This document shows positions 9,189 to 17,291 of a stretch of DNA of 64,000 nt, in pieces. The DNA comes from Paenibacillus ihbetae (GTDB lineage: Bacteria > Bacillota > Bacilli > Paenibacillales > Paenibacillaceae). Position numbers and translations under genes: made by a program. Each line of letters starts with the position of its first letter. Positions within the stretch are counted from its first letter, which is position 1. The stretch spans positions 868,001-932,000 of the forward strand of contig NZ_CP016809.1 in NCBI RefSeq assembly GCF_002741055.1, written 5' to 3'. The notes below the pieces were generated by a model that saw only the letters and a list, made by a program, of their open reading frames with translations, ran no database searches and was not told where the DNA came from.

Positions 9189-9524
9189 CTAATCGGTGTT
9201 TATTTTCGTCCACCGGTCGGCGTCACGCGTCGTGAATTTGTGCATCACTTTATTATGGGCTTCGGTCAAATCAATGCCAAGCGAATTCGCGAAGCAGATC
9301 GTGATGAACAAAATATCGCCAAGCTCGAGCTCAATGGAATTGTCCGCTTCATCCGCTTTCTTCGGCTTCTCGCCGAATTGGTGGTTAACCTCGCGTGCCA
9401 GCTCGCCAACCTCTTCCGACATCCGGGCCATCATGGACAACGGGCTGAAATATCCTTCTTTAAATTGCGAGATGTAGCGATCGACTTCCTGCTGCATTTC
9501 AGCCATTGATTTTTCCAAGATCAT
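9189..9524 (-). CDS. ypjD: MazG-like nucleotide pyrophosphohydrolase
   Basis: A 111-residue all-alpha NTP pyrophosphohydrolase of the MazG/YpjD type, thought to hydrolyse non-canonical nucleotides. The metal-binding signature is EEVGELAREVNHQFG near residue 35 together with ELGDILFITICFANSLGID near residue 75 (EExxE ... DxxxD arrangement). The start has GAAGGGAG just upstream. First gene of the run that continues through dapB to panD in the conserved Bacillus order. Confidence 0.92.
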   Translation of the reverse strand: MILEKSMAEMQQEVDRYISQFKEGYFSPLSMMARMSEEVGELAREVNHQFGEKPKKADEADNSIELELGDILFITICFANSLGIDLTEAHNKVMHKFTTRDADRWTKINTD

Positions 9525-9745
9525 TAACTCCCTTCAATGCTCGTTTTCTTCCAGGCTTGTGCCCGATCTTTCCGAATCCGCCTCATGCCATGAAGGGATC
9601 CCAAGATTGTTTTAAACCTATGTTATCGTAAAGCGGTTTTGAAAACAAATATTTTTTATCCCATCCCCGATCGGTACATACTAGGCGGGTTAATCTGGAA
9701 ACCTGAACATAACGGAACATTACAGACCAGAATGCGAGGGGTAAC

Positions 9746-10615
9746 ATGAAATCAATCAAATGGCTTGGACAGCTTCAGTTGATCATCCCGATCATGCTCG
9801 GGACGGCGATTTATGCTTTCGGACTGCTGTACTTTATCATTCCGAACGAATTGATGGAAGGCGGCGTTACCGGCATTACCGTACTTCTTAATTATGCGTT
9901 CCATATCGCCCCCTCCATCTCTACGATCGTCATCAATATCCCGCTGTTTCTTCTCGGCATGAAAATTCTTGGCAAGCGCCAATCCATCTATACCGGGCTC
10001 GGGATCGTTTCCTTAACGCTGTTCCTCTGGCTGTTCGAGCTTCTGATCGACAAGGGCTGGATGATCCCCTTCCGGACGGAGCATGATTATATTCTCGCCT
10101 CCCTTTACGCTGGAGTCACGCTGGGCACAGGACTCGGAATCGTGTTCCGTTTTGGCGGAACGACCGGGGGCTCCGACATTATCGCCCGAATCGTTAACCG
10201 GAAGCTTGGTTTTAGCATGGGGCAGGTGATCTTGAGTCTGGATATCCTTATCATCGGGCTGTCCTTGTTTTTTATCCCGCTTGAACGGATTCTGTATACC
10301 CTGGTTGCCGTATTTATCGCTTCCAAGGTAATCGACTTTATCCAGGAGGGGGCGTATGCCGCCAGGGCCTTTACCATTATCAGCGATCAGGCGGAGAACA
10401 TCGCCGGCCGCATCACCGTTGACATGGAGCGGGGAGTGACATTGATCCCGGCGATAGGCGTATACTCCAAAAAAGCCAAGCACATCATTTACTGCGTCGT
10501 TTCCAGGCAGGAAATCAGGCGGCTGACCGGGATCGTCAAATCCGTCGATCCTAAGGCGTTTATGATCATAAACGATGTCAATGATGTGCACGGGGAAGGA
10601 TTTAAAGAAGAATAG
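9746..10615 (+). CDS. YitT/DUF161 family membrane protein with C-terminal DUF2179 domain
   Basis: One of the few plus-strand genes. 289 residues with five to six hydrophobic membrane segments in the first 200 residues. The family motif region GLGIVFRFGGTTGGSDIIARIVNRK is near residue 135. A cytoplasmic DUF2179 domain follows (RGVTLIPAIGVYSKKAKHIIYCVVS). The start has GAGGGG upstream. B. subtilis has ypjC at this position, also a YitT homologue. The transport or sensing role of the family is not settled. It converges with ypjB on a shared terminator. Confidence 0.9.
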   Translation: MKSIKWLGQLQLIIPIMLGTAIYAFGLLYFIIPNELMEGGVTGITVLLNYAFHIAPSISTIVINIPLFLLGMKILGKRQSIYTGLGIVSLTLFLWLFELLIDKGWMIPFRTEHDYILASLYAGVTLGTGLGIVFRFGGTTGGSDIIARIVNRKLGFSMGQVILSLDILIIGLSLFFIPLERILYTLVAVFIASKVIDFIQEGAYAARAFTIISDQAENIAGRITVDMERGVTLIPAIGVYSKKAKHIIYCVVSRQEIRRLTGIVKSVDPKAFMIINDVNDVHGEGFKEE

Positions 10616-10633
10616 CCCGGCTTTCGCCGGGCT
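10614..10633. terminator. Shared terminator between YitT gene and ypjB
   Basis: An 8-bp perfect GC-rich stem (AGCCCGGC/GCCGGGCT) with a TTTC loop lies at the YitT stop codon, between two convergent genes. T-rich tracts on either side are weak, so termination strength is uncertain. Confidence 0.6.
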
Positions 10634-10678
10634 GTTCATAATTTGCTGCGTTGACGCTGCCCCTTGGCCCATAAGCTT

Positions 10679-11548
10679 TTAGGCCTTGGGCGGAAACAGC
10701 GGCTTGGAGCTGTTCAGCTGTCCCCGATATTTCCGGTACCCTGCAAAGGTTAACGCAGCCAGTATGATTGCGCCTATGACGACCTGCCAGGTCCACGGCT
10801 CCTTTACTTCACCGAGCGGAGCCAGGGCGGGCTCATCCCTCTTTTTACCGAATAAAGCATTGACGAGCTCTTCCCCTTGCGGAACGATCCGCTGAACTCC
10901 CTCGGTATCTCCGGACGATACGAGTCCGCCCGCATAAGAAAGCCAGGACTCGACCATATTGACTTCATCCGGCTTGCGCTGGATGATGACCGATGGACGA
11001 ATGAGCTCATAATGGCCCTGCAGGCTCTCGAATGCGCCTGACATTCCCTGCTTATCCTGCTTACCCGCAAACTCCTTCATCCTATCCAAATCTTCTCTTA
11101 CGACCTTAAAATACTGCAGCCACAGCGCGTCCTTCGTATGGGTCAGGCTGTCCGCGGCCAACCGCAGCTTCCCAGCGGTCAACATCCAGTGCTCCGGATC
11201 CTGGGAGGCATGCGCTGTCGCTTCCTTCATTTCAATGATGCTCTCAGCCAGCACATGAATGCCTTCGACTCCGGTTAAGCCCTGAAAAGAGGAGGCTTCA
11301 AAGATGCCTGACACTCTCCTGACCTGCTCCAAAACCGCCTGGATATTGCCTTCTTCAACTTGACGATACAGCAGCTCCACTTCCTTATTAAATGCCTTCG
11401 CTTGTATCGGGGCAGCGGGTGAGGATTCGTCTGCATCATATGCAGCGGCCGACCCCGCCCCTATCGGATTCCCCGTGCCGATCGCGAATACGAGCAAAAT
11501 GAGAACAGCAGGTACGTATCGGCTCAGTTTAGGCATGTTTCGTAACAT
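10679..11548 (-). CDS. ypjB: Sporulation protein YpjB family
   Basis: 289 residues. It has an N-terminal hydrophobic signal segment (about residues 10-33), a long helical extracytoplasmic region with repeated heptad-like patterns, and a C-terminal membrane span (QVVIGAIILAALTFAGYRKY) ending in a short basic tail. This layout and the position between ypjA and ypjC match B. subtilis YpjB, annotated as a sporulation protein of unknown mechanism. The ribosome-binding site AGGAGGG is buried in a 13-bp hairpin (separate entry), so translation may be controlled. Confidence 0.85.
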   Translation of the reverse strand: MLRNMPKLSRYVPAVLILLVFAIGTGNPIGAGSAAAYDADESSPAAPIQAKAFNKEVELLYRQVEEGNIQAVLEQVRRVSGIFEASSFQGLTGVEGIHVLAESIIEMKEATAHASQDPEHWMLTAGKLRLAADSLTHTKDALWLQYFKVVREDLDRMKEFAGKQDKQGMSGAFESLQGHYELIRPSVIIQRKPDEVNMVESWLSYAGGLVSSGDTEGVQRIVPQGEELVNALFGKKRDEPALAPLGEVKEPWTWQVVIGAIILAALTFAGYRKYRGQLNSSKPLFPPKA

Positions 11549-11549
11549 G

Positions 11550-11592
11550 GGACATCCCTCCTACCGTATATGTTATGGCAGGAGGGATGTCC
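11550..11592 (-). promoter_or_regulatory. Hairpin sequestering the ypjB ribosome-binding site
   Basis: A perfect 13-bp inverted repeat (11550-11562 with 11580-11592, 17-base loop) lies in the 72-base ypjA-ypjB gap. On the minus strand, 5' GGACATCCCTCCT pairs with 3' AGGAGGGATGTCC; the latter contains the Shine-Dalgarno of ypjB and ends two bases before its ATG. No T-run follows, so it is not an intrinsic terminator. The stem would block translation initiation when folded. Confidence 0.75.
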
Positions 11593-11620
11593 ATAGAACC
11601 CAAAAGGTAATATGAGTCAG

Positions 11621-12256
11621 TCACATGCTTGATTTAGGTAATGCGTATTTCCTGGACAGCCAGGCGGCCAGACCGCTGAACAGTGTAAGCAGATAGGTGA
11701 ATAGCTCAACGGCCGACAAATCGTCATACAGCTGACCCGGCAGCCACGGGAAGACACCGAAGGAATAATCCACCGTATCGTTCAGGAATGTCCAAGCGAT
11801 CGCCCCTGCAAGGGCGGTCCACCGATAATGAAACAGTCTTACGAACAGGAGCGCTTCCACGGCCATCGCCGTGTGGGACACAACCAGCATCCAATCCTGC
11901 CACACCAGCACATCCCCTTGGGCTTGTCCGGCAAAGATGATTGCGACGGCCCAGATCCCGTACTTGACCGACGTAACGACCGCCAGCGCCTCGATCCATT
12001 GCTGAACCATCGCGCTTAAAGCTGTTCTGGGAGGATAAAGAAGCAGCAGGATCGCAATGCTGAAAAACAAGCTGGCCGTCGGACTGTCGGGCACAAAGAT
12101 GACCTGCCAATACTGGCCCCGGGTCACCGTGTCGGAAATTTGATGGCCGTACCATATGTATCCATATATCGTGCCCAGCACGTTGCAGATTAGCAGCAGC
12201 CACAGGAACGGCCGTTTTCCGATGAATTCCTTGCTCCAATAATATGATAGTGACAA
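11621..12256 (-). CDS. ypjA: DUF1405 membrane protein YpjA
   Basis: A polytopic membrane protein of 211 residues with about six hydrophobic segments; its length, hydropathy and position upstream of ypjB match YpjA (DUF1405). The frame is open to 12337. The best start is TTG at 12254-12256 (SLSYYWSKEF), with AGAGGGGG seven bases before it; upstream residues are charged and do not look conserved. Function unknown. A TATAAT-containing promoter lies about 50 bases upstream. Confidence 0.82.
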   Translation of the reverse strand: MSLSYYWSKEFIGKRPFLWLLLICNVLGTIYGYIWYGHQISDTVTRGQYWQVIFVPDSPTASLFFSIAILLLLYPPRTALSAMVQQWIEALAVVTSVKYGIWAVAIIFAGQAQGDVLVWQDWMLVVSHTAMAVEALLFVRLFHYRWTALAGAIAWTFLNDTVDYSFGVFPWLPGQLYDDLSAVELFTYLLTLFSGLAAWLSRKYALPKSSM

Positions 12257-12308
12257 ACTCCGTCCCCCTCTAATGTTAACGTTCATTCGATGTTCGCGAC
12301 TAACGGGT

Positions 12309-12337
12309 ATTATAACCCATCTAACTCTCTTTTTCAC
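12309..12337 (-). promoter_or_regulatory. Sigma-A type promoter for ypjA-ypjB
   Basis: Minus strand -35 GTGAAA (12332-12337), 17-base spacer, perfect -10 TATAAT (12309-12314). It lies between the qcrC terminator and the ypjA start, which makes ypjA-ypjB a separate transcription unit from qcrABC. Confidence 0.6.
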
Positions 12338-12394
12338 CTGTCGCAGTTCGTTTCCGGTTCAACCGGACGGGATCATCAACGATAGCCTTTCAAA

Positions 12395-12427
12395 GAAAAA
12401 ACCTGACCGCATGATGCGATCAGGTTC
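12395..12427 (-). terminator. Terminator of qcrABC
   Basis: Stem of about 12 bp (ACCTGATCGCAT with ATGCGGTCAGGT, one G-T pair) followed on the minus strand by six Ts. It lies 12 bases after the qcrC stop codon. Confidence 0.88.
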
Positions 12428-12437
12428 TTGCTTCTTG

Positions 12438-13322
12438 CTATTCGGCCGCTTCAGCCTTCTGGCTTGCAAGCCATTCGGCCAATTGGTCGAGCTCCTCTTC
12501 CGTTACACCGGCATTAAGCGCAGTGTCTTTCATTGGAGGCATCGAGCCTTGACCCTTCTCGATAATGGCAACGATCTCTTCCTTCGTATGGGTATCACCG
12601 ACACCGCGAAGGGATGGACCGGAAGCTCCCTTCAAGTCAGCTGCATGACACGAGATACAAGTAGCCGTCTTGAACGTCTCCATGGCCGGATTGTCTTTAT
12701 CGACAATCGCTACCACGCTGTCCTCAGGCTGCTTCGCATTCGACGTCGGCAGCCCTGCAGCATGCTTCTCTTCAGCCTCTTCTTCCCGCTGAATATGCTC
12801 AGGCTTCTGACCGGATTCTTTCAGCTCATGCTGATAGTGCGTCCAAGCCGAGTTCGTCAGATAGACGATCGAAATCAACGACAAAATCATGAGCGACGAA
12901 GCGATCGGACGCTTATAGAAGCGGCGTTCCTTGCCTGTATCCAGGAATGGCGCGAGCAGCAGTGAGCCGAATGCGATACCGGTCACGCCGATCGTTCCGA
13001 GCACCACATAATCGCCGGAAGCGTACGGAAGCTTCAAATACTCATAAAGGAACAAGAAGTACCAGTCAGGCATCGGAATTACGGATGCCCCCGGGTCAGC
13101 CGGATAACCGAGCGGAGCCGGCTCCGAGATGGTCAGCACTAGGAAACCGACCAGAACGACAACACCAACCATCCATTCCTTTAACAAGAAGTTAGGAATG
13201 AACGCTTCTGATTTGCCAGGGTAAGCGGTGTAATCCGGCGGTACGACCCAGCCGTTGCCCTTGCGTACACGGGAATCACCGACAAAAACAACTTTCTCAT
13301 CAGATTTATGACCATGTGCCAT
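12438..13322 (-). CDS. qcrC: Menaquinol:cytochrome c reductase, cytochrome b/c subunit
   Basis: Third subunit of the bc-type complex. It fuses the C-terminal part of cytochrome b (three membrane spans in residues 45-175) to a c-type cytochrome domain. The PDWYFLFLYEYLKLP motif near residue 85 is typical of the subunit IV part. The heme c site is CISCHAADLKG near residue 220, and GSMPPM supplies the methionine ligand near residue 263. 294 residues. The b/c fusion is the usual Bacillota arrangement. It passes electrons from menaquinol to cytochrome c or caa3 oxidase. Confidence 0.95.
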   Translation of the reverse strand: MAHGHKSDEKVVFVGDSRVRKGNGWVVPPDYTAYPGKSEAFIPNFLLKEWMVGVVVLVGFLVLTISEPAPLGYPADPGASVIPMPDWYFLFLYEYLKLPYASGDYVVLGTIGVTGIAFGSLLLAPFLDTGKERRFYKRPIASSLMILSLISIVYLTNSAWTHYQHELKESGQKPEHIQREEEAEEKHAAGLPTSNAKQPEDSVVAIVDKDNPAMETFKTATCISCHAADLKGASGPSLRGVGDTHTKEEIVAIIEKGQGSMPPMKDTALNAGVTEEELDQLAEWLASQKAEAAE

Positions 13323-13343
13323 AAATTTGCGCCTCCCTTCTTC

Positions 13344-14015
13344 TTATAGTGGTCCGGAAATACCCTGTCTGCGGATCATGATAAAGTGTCCTACCAGTAG
13401 GGCCAGGAGCACAGCCGGGAGGAAGAATACATGGATGGCGAAGAAACGTGTGAGCGTTTCGGCGCCGACAATGGTACCGCCCTGCAGCAATTCTTTAATG
13501 ATCGGACCGAGCCAAGGCACGGAGTTCGCAATTTCGAGTGTAACCTTTGTTGCAAAGTAAGCTTTGTTATCCCATGGCAGCAGATAGCCTGTCAGGCCAA
13601 GGCCAAGCATAACAAAGAAAATAAGCATGCCGACTACCCAGTTCATTTCACGAGGCGCCTTGTAAGAGCCTGTGAAGAACACGCGCATCGTATGCAGAAA
13701 CATCATGACGATAACCAAGCTCGCGCCCCAGTGGTGCATACCGCGGACGATTTGCCCGAAGGCAACCTGGGTCTGCAGGTATTCGACACTGTTGTACGCG
13801 TTGATGATATCGGGCACATAATACATCGTCAGGAACATTCCCGACAAAATCTGGATGACTGTGATAAAAAACGTCAAACCGCCGAAACAGTACACAAACG
13901 CGGAGAAATGGTGTGCAGGGTTTACGTGCTCAGGGACCTCGTGGTCCGCAACATCTCTCCAAATCGGCGTGATATCGAGACGCTCGTCAATCCAGTTGTA
14001 GACATTCTTCAACAT
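13344..14015 (-). CDS. qcrB: Menaquinol:cytochrome c reductase, cytochrome b subunit
   Basis: A 223-residue membrane protein with four helices that binds two b hemes through two pairs of histidines, visible as HHWGASLVIVMMFLHTMR (near residue 90) and FFAIHVFFLPAVLLALLVGHF (near residue 195). The PWLGPIIKELLQGG region forms part of the quinol site. An AGGAGG ribosome site precedes the ATG. Middle gene of qcrA-qcrB-qcrC with short gaps. Confidence 0.95.
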   Translation of the reverse strand: MLKNVYNWIDERLDITPIWRDVADHEVPEHVNPAHHFSAFVYCFGGLTFFITVIQILSGMFLTMYYVPDIINAYNSVEYLQTQVAFGQIVRGMHHWGASLVIVMMFLHTMRVFFTGSYKAPREMNWVVGMLIFFVMLGLGLTGYLLPWDNKAYFATKVTLEIANSVPWLGPIIKELLQGGTIVGAETLTRFFAIHVFFLPAVLLALLVGHFIMIRRQGISGPL

Positions 14016-14030
14016 CCGAATCTACGCCTC

Positions 14031-14576
14031 CTATGATACTACGGTATTTGGTACAATTTCGCCGAGGTAAATCCAGCCGTTCTCCACTTTCGTCTCGTAC
14101 TGGTCAAGCGGCTTCGGCGCGACTGCAAGGTTCTTGCCGTCCGGCGTATAACGGGCACCGTGGCAAGGGCAGTGGTACTCATCCGGGAAATTCTTGTTGC
14201 TGTTCCATCCGACAAGGCATCCCAGATGCTTACAAATCGGCGAAAGCGCTATAATCTCACCCTGATCATTCTTGCGAATCCACGCCGTCAACGTAGCCGT
14301 ACTGTTGTACCAGCCGTCCTGCTGCTGCAGCTCAAAATGGAACTCTTGTGGTTCGTTGGTAATTTTGCTCTCCTCTACGACCTTAACGAAAGCTCCCTCT
14401 TCCTTGTTCTGAAGAATTGGATCCACGGCAAAACGGAGCATTGGCAAAACTACCCCAGCAGCCATGTAAGCTGTGGCACCGCCCAACGTGTATGTAAGAA
14501 ATTGTCTGCGGGACATCTCTTTCCGGCGGGGTGGATTGTGCGATTCTTCATGCTCGTCATTGTGGTTGCTGCTCAT
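14031..14576 (-). CDS. qcrA: Menaquinol:cytochrome c reductase, Rieske iron-sulfur subunit
   Basis: A 181-residue Rieske protein. The [2Fe-2S] ligands are in CKHLGC (near residue 113) and CPCHG (near residue 132). The N-terminus has a twin-arginine signal, MSRRQFLTYTLGG, followed by a hydrophobic anchor, so folding in the cytoplasm and Tat export are expected. The frame extends eight codons upstream to a TTG, but ATG at 14574-14576 has AAAGGGGG eleven bases before it and gives a normal N-terminus. Confidence 0.95.
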   Translation of the reverse strand: MSSNHNDEHEESHNPPRRKEMSRRQFLTYTLGGATAYMAAGVVLPMLRFAVDPILQNKEEGAFVKVVEESKITNEPQEFHFELQQQDGWYNSTATLTAWIRKNDQGEIIALSPICKHLGCLVGWNSNKNFPDEYHCPCHGARYTPDGKNLAVAPKPLDQYETKVENGWIYLGEIVPNTVVS

Positions 14577-14654
14577 TCTGTGTTCAACCCCCTTTGTCAA
14601 CCGTTCTTAAGTGTCATCAATGATTAAAATCACACGACGTACTAGGACATACTA

Positions 14655-14683
14655 ATAATATATTAGGCACCCAAGACCGTCAA
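14655..14683 (-). promoter_or_regulatory. Sigma-A promoter of qcrABC
   Basis: Minus strand TTGACG (14678-14683), 17-base spacer, TATTAT (14655-14660), each one mismatch from consensus. The leader downstream contains TGTGATTTTAATCA, a partial match to Fnr-type sites; I regard that as suggestive only. Confidence 0.7.
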
Positions 14684-14770
14684 GAATGTGAAGGCCAAAA
14701 ATGGGTTCGCTTCCAACAGGCCTCTCTTAAATTGTTGGTATTTTGTCACAATTTCATGCACCGTTGTTCA

Positions 14771-15187
14771 CTACCCCTGCCACATTTCACTGATGCCCGC
14801 CGAAACGGCTGCGCCAGCCTTGCTTCCATCCGCCTCGATCCTGCGCCGGGACAGCACGAGCGTGCTCTCGGGGACATCCTCCGGGCTAAGATCAACGTCC
14901 GCCGTCATAACGACGACATATTTAAAGCCGGCCTTTTTAACATTGTGACATACTTCATTTAAAAGCGTCGTATCTTCAGTCTTTCCATATTGTACGGCAG
15001 GATATGTAACGATTCTGCCCTTAAACGGAATTTCAGCCAAATCCATGAAGTCTCGCAGTCTCTCTAGCGCGCCGGTCGCTTCCCATGGAGGCTCCTGGCC
15101 GGTCAACCCGGTGAACGGTATTAAACAGGTGTCATAATAAGGCTGCAGCTCCGGCCAAGTCTGCTCGTCCACTTCACTAAATTTCAT
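14771..15187 (-). CDS. ypiF: DUF2487 family protein YpiF
   Basis: A 138-residue soluble protein. It has no membrane segment. Its place immediately upstream of qcrA and its size match B. subtilis YpiF (DUF2487). Sequence hallmarks include WPELQPYYDTCLIPFTGL and a C-terminal strand-turn VVVMTADVDLSPEDVPES. Function unknown; the location suggests a link to bc-complex biogenesis, but nothing in the sequence shows a catalytic motif. The ribosome site is AAAGGATG. Confidence 0.78.
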   Translation of the reverse strand: MKFSEVDEQTWPELQPYYDTCLIPFTGLTGQEPPWEATGALERLRDFMDLAEIPFKGRIVTYPAVQYGKTEDTTLLNEVCHNVKKAGFKYVVVMTADVDLSPEDVPESTLVLSRRRIEADGSKAGAAVSAGISEMWQG

Positions 15188-15232
15188 GTAAACGTTACAT
15201 CCTTTCTCTCACGCCAAACGCTTTTTTACATC

Positions 15233-15262
15233 ATTATACGAGTGAGAGCCCGGTTTAGGCAA
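15233..15262 (-). promoter_or_regulatory. Candidate promoter for ypiF
   Basis: Minus strand TTGCCT (15257-15262), 18-base spacer, perfect TATAAT (15233-15238). It overlaps the T-run of the terminator that closes the upstream IDEAL gene, so one unit ends where the next begins. Confidence 0.5.
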
Positions 15263-15294
15263 AAAAAAGAAGAAATGCATGGAGGCATTTCTTC
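15261..15294 (-). terminator. Terminator of the IDEAL-domain gene
   Basis: Perfect 10-bp stem GAAGAAATGC/GCATTTCTTC with a 6-base loop, then eight Ts on the minus strand. The stop codon of the upstream gene lies in the 5' arm. Confidence 0.9.
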
Positions 15295-15472
15295 AGTTCA
15301 AAGTCCTCAGTTCATCCGTCAGGTTTTTGAAAGCCACTTCATCTCCGGATGCCAGCGCTGCGTCAATTTCCTTATACAGTTCTTCACTCCGATGCTTACG
15401 CAATGCCTCGTCCCATACCATTTCAGCAGCCAGACCTAACATAACTTCGTAAGTAACCTTCATCTTATCCAT
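15293..15472 (-). CDS. Small IDEAL-domain protein
   Basis: A 59-residue protein beginning MDKMKVTYEVML. It contains the IDEAL motif region RSEELYKEIDAALASGDEVA, the short helical domain found at the C-terminus of B. subtilis YpiB and related small Bacillota proteins. ATG at 15470-15472 is chosen because GGAGGTG lies eight bases upstream. Here the domain stands alone rather than fused to the YpiB N-terminal UPF0302 domain. Its role is unknown; the position upstream of ypiF corresponds to ypiB. Confidence 0.82.
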   Translation of the reverse strand: MDKMKVTYEVMLGLAAEMVWDEALRKHRSEELYKEIDAALASGDEVAFKNLTDELRTLN

Positions 15473-15584
15473 TAGGATGCACCTCCAAACCAAATTTTAA
15501 ATAAGGGATTTGCCTTATGTCTTGCTTTCCTAATTGACCACCAACCACCATATCATTCGTCACCCGGACGGCCATTTGCTGCCT

Positions 15585-16721
15585 TTATTTCAGCTCTTTC
15601 GAATCGTTGATATGGATGCAAGCCTCCGCTGCCTTTATGCCGAGCGCCGTTATCTTGTACGCTGTGCCGTGCGACGCGCTTTCCCCGATTCGCAGCAAGC
15701 CCAGATGCATCAGCATCCGAATCAGCCTCTGTTCGAGAATGTTGTTCGGGCTGTCATAATAGAACGGTCGGACGAGCCATCCCAGCGATTCATAGAGCGA
15801 TGCGGCACTTACCCAATCCCGCGTGCATTGACTGATCCAGTATACAAGCGAGGTCATATTGGGAATTGCGCCTTTATAAAGTCTTAACCAAAAGCGGAAT
15901 ATCTGCATCACGCTAACTTGATTTCCTTCATCGAGGAGCGAGGCTCCGCTGTCGGTAAGCACCAGCCGGCTGCCGTTCTCCCTGACCCATTGCCGGGCAT
16001 ACGCGTAATCGTATAACAAAGCTAAGCGGTCAGGATAGGCAATGCAGGATCGTCCGTATCCGAACCTCCACGCCCCTTTGGCTATGAGCGGTTCATCAAT
16101 GTGGAGCTTGCCCATAAGCTGCTGTTGGTTCCGCCGATACATAAACCCTTCTTGGTTCAGCTCAATGTCATGGCTGCTGATATACTTGAGCATGAGCAGC
16201 AAATCTTCCACGATCAACCCCTGCTCGTCCCGGTAGGCCTCCGGATCGGCCGGCAGCCGCTGCAGCGGTTCGAGAAGGCGTTCACGAAGCACTTCCCTGA
16301 AGCGCAGCTTCAGATCGGAAGGAACCTGGAACATATATTTCGTGGAATGGGTGAATCCGTTAAACAGCCAGCCGCTTCTGCGGTAGCGAGCTACGGCTTC
16401 GCGAGGGCTTTCGGTTGTTCCCGCTTCGCTCTTCCCCTGCTGATTGTCGCTGTTAATCTCAGCAGCTTGGCGGATCGCCGCCGTCAGCTCTTCCAGAGAG
16501 TAGCCGCTCCTGGCGTCAAAGACCAGATGGTTCAGAAAGCGAAGATCGCTTGGGGACAGGCTGCTGATATGCTGCTCTAAGAATTCCCTTCCTCCCAGCT
16601 TGCTTAAGATGCTCTGGATCAATTCATGCTTCGAGTTTCTCTTGGCGTCGCATTGATAGTGATTCGCGATGCTGCTGAGCTGACCGATATCGGCATAAGT
16701 GAGCATATCCGCTAGATTCAT
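15585..16721 (-). CDS. Conserved hypothetical protein, helical, possible XPB/Ssl2-like N-terminal domain
   Basis: A 378-residue soluble protein. I do not recognise it with certainty. The N-terminus (MNLADMLTYADIGQLSSIANH, then KHELIQSILSKLG) resembles a SAP-like or Rho-N-like helical module. The middle (LIVEDLLLMLKYISSHDIELNQEGFMYRR) and C-terminus have winged-helix-like patterns similar to helicase-associated Ssl2-type domains in Bacillota and actinobacteria. No helicase motifs are present. Its best-supported features are a long uninterrupted frame and a start near 16721. A function in DNA or RNA binding is inference. Confidence 0.65.
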   Translation of the reverse strand: MNLADMLTYADIGQLSSIANHYQCDAKRNSKHELIQSILSKLGGREFLEQHISSLSPSDLRFLNHLVFDARSGYSLEELTAAIRQAAEINSDNQQGKSEAGTTESPREAVARYRRSGWLFNGFTHSTKYMFQVPSDLKLRFREVLRERLLEPLQRLPADPEAYRDEQGLIVEDLLLMLKYISSHDIELNQEGFMYRRNQQQLMGKLHIDEPLIAKGAWRFGYGRSCIAYPDRLALLYDYAYARQWVRENGSRLVLTDSGASLLDEGNQVSVMQIFRFWLRLYKGAIPNMTSLVYWISQCTRDWVSAASLYESLGWLVRPFYYDSPNNILEQRLIRMLMHLGLLRIGESASHGTAYKITALGIKAAEACIHINDSKELK

Positions 16722-17021
16722 CGTTCATCGCCTCGCCGTTTTACATCCATTATGGGAATGTTTTGATCATTTGATACCTGTTCTCTTACGTTTCATGAAG
16801 TTTCTTGTCCCTAGTAAGAGGCGTAATCAATTGATCTGCATGGTGGTTTTATCATCTTTAACGGAATAGCGGCTCCATAAACGTGAAATTGCGTATTTTT
16901 TTATACTATCTCTATGCCCTCTTATTCCATGATAGAATATGCGGTATTCTCAGCGAAAAGGAAAATATATGTTAAGCTGCGGGCTACAAAACGTCTGCTG
17001 GTGTATGTAACAAAAATCTGA
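16722..17021. other. Intergenic region without identified gene
   Basis: AT-rich spacer upstream of the 378-residue gene. I see no convincing open frame or structured RNA. Weak -10-like sequences (CATAAT on the minus strand near 16755) could serve the neighbouring gene. It runs into the methyltransferase relic on the plus strand. Confidence 0.5.
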
Positions 17022-17174
17022 CGCTCGCATTATCTTGCAGCGATTCCATGGCAGGTCCCGAATTTTACGGTGGATCGGTATCGGGATGAGCTGCATCACA
17101 TTCATGAATTGATCCGATCCCGGGGCTATTTTGAGGTAAGGCAGCATCGTTTTATTATGATCGCCTCATTGTAA
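17022..17174 (+). pseudogene. C-terminal relic of a class I SAM-dependent methyltransferase
   Basis: After an in-frame stop (17019-17021) the plus strand encodes about 50 codons that include VPNFTVDRYRDELHHIHEL and end GYFEVRQHRFIMIASL, then TAA. This matches the typical end of small class I methyltransferases of Bacillota, where an acidic/aromatic helix is followed by a strand ending H-R-F-x-x-x-A. No start, ribosome site or SAM-binding domain is found upstream. The upstream 300 bases look eroded. A degenerate remnant is the best reading, but no alignment was possible. Confidence 0.5.
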
Positions 17175-17220
17175 TAGGGTATTGCGGAACTGTTATTCCC
17201 TCGGCTGATCTCATTTATAT

Positions 17221-17267
17221 AAAAAAATCGCCCCTGATCGATGATCTGCTGAATCATCGATTAGGGA
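17221..17267 (-). terminator. Terminator of the histidine phosphatase gene
   Basis: Long stem (CCCTAATCGATGAT with ATCATCGATCAGGG, 7-base loop) followed on the minus strand by CGA and seven Ts, about 25 bases after the stop codon of the phosphatase gene. Confidence 0.88.
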
Positions 17268-17291
17268 CGTCTTATTTTGAATCGTGGGGAA

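Noticed and set aside
9525..9745. Possible promoters in the divergent ypjD/YitT gap
   Set aside because: The best minus-strand match (TTGTTT-17-TAACAT) has several mismatches and no plus-strand match is convincing.
14618..14640. Fnr-like TGTGA-N6-TCA sequence in the qcrA leader
   Set aside because: Only one half site matches well and it lies downstream of the promoter; too weak to call a binding site.
16950..17147. 65-codon minus-strand frame in the gap upstream of the 378-residue gene
   Set aside because: It lies opposite the methyltransferase-like relic, which has recognisable family sequence; the minus frame has none and lacks a ribosome site.
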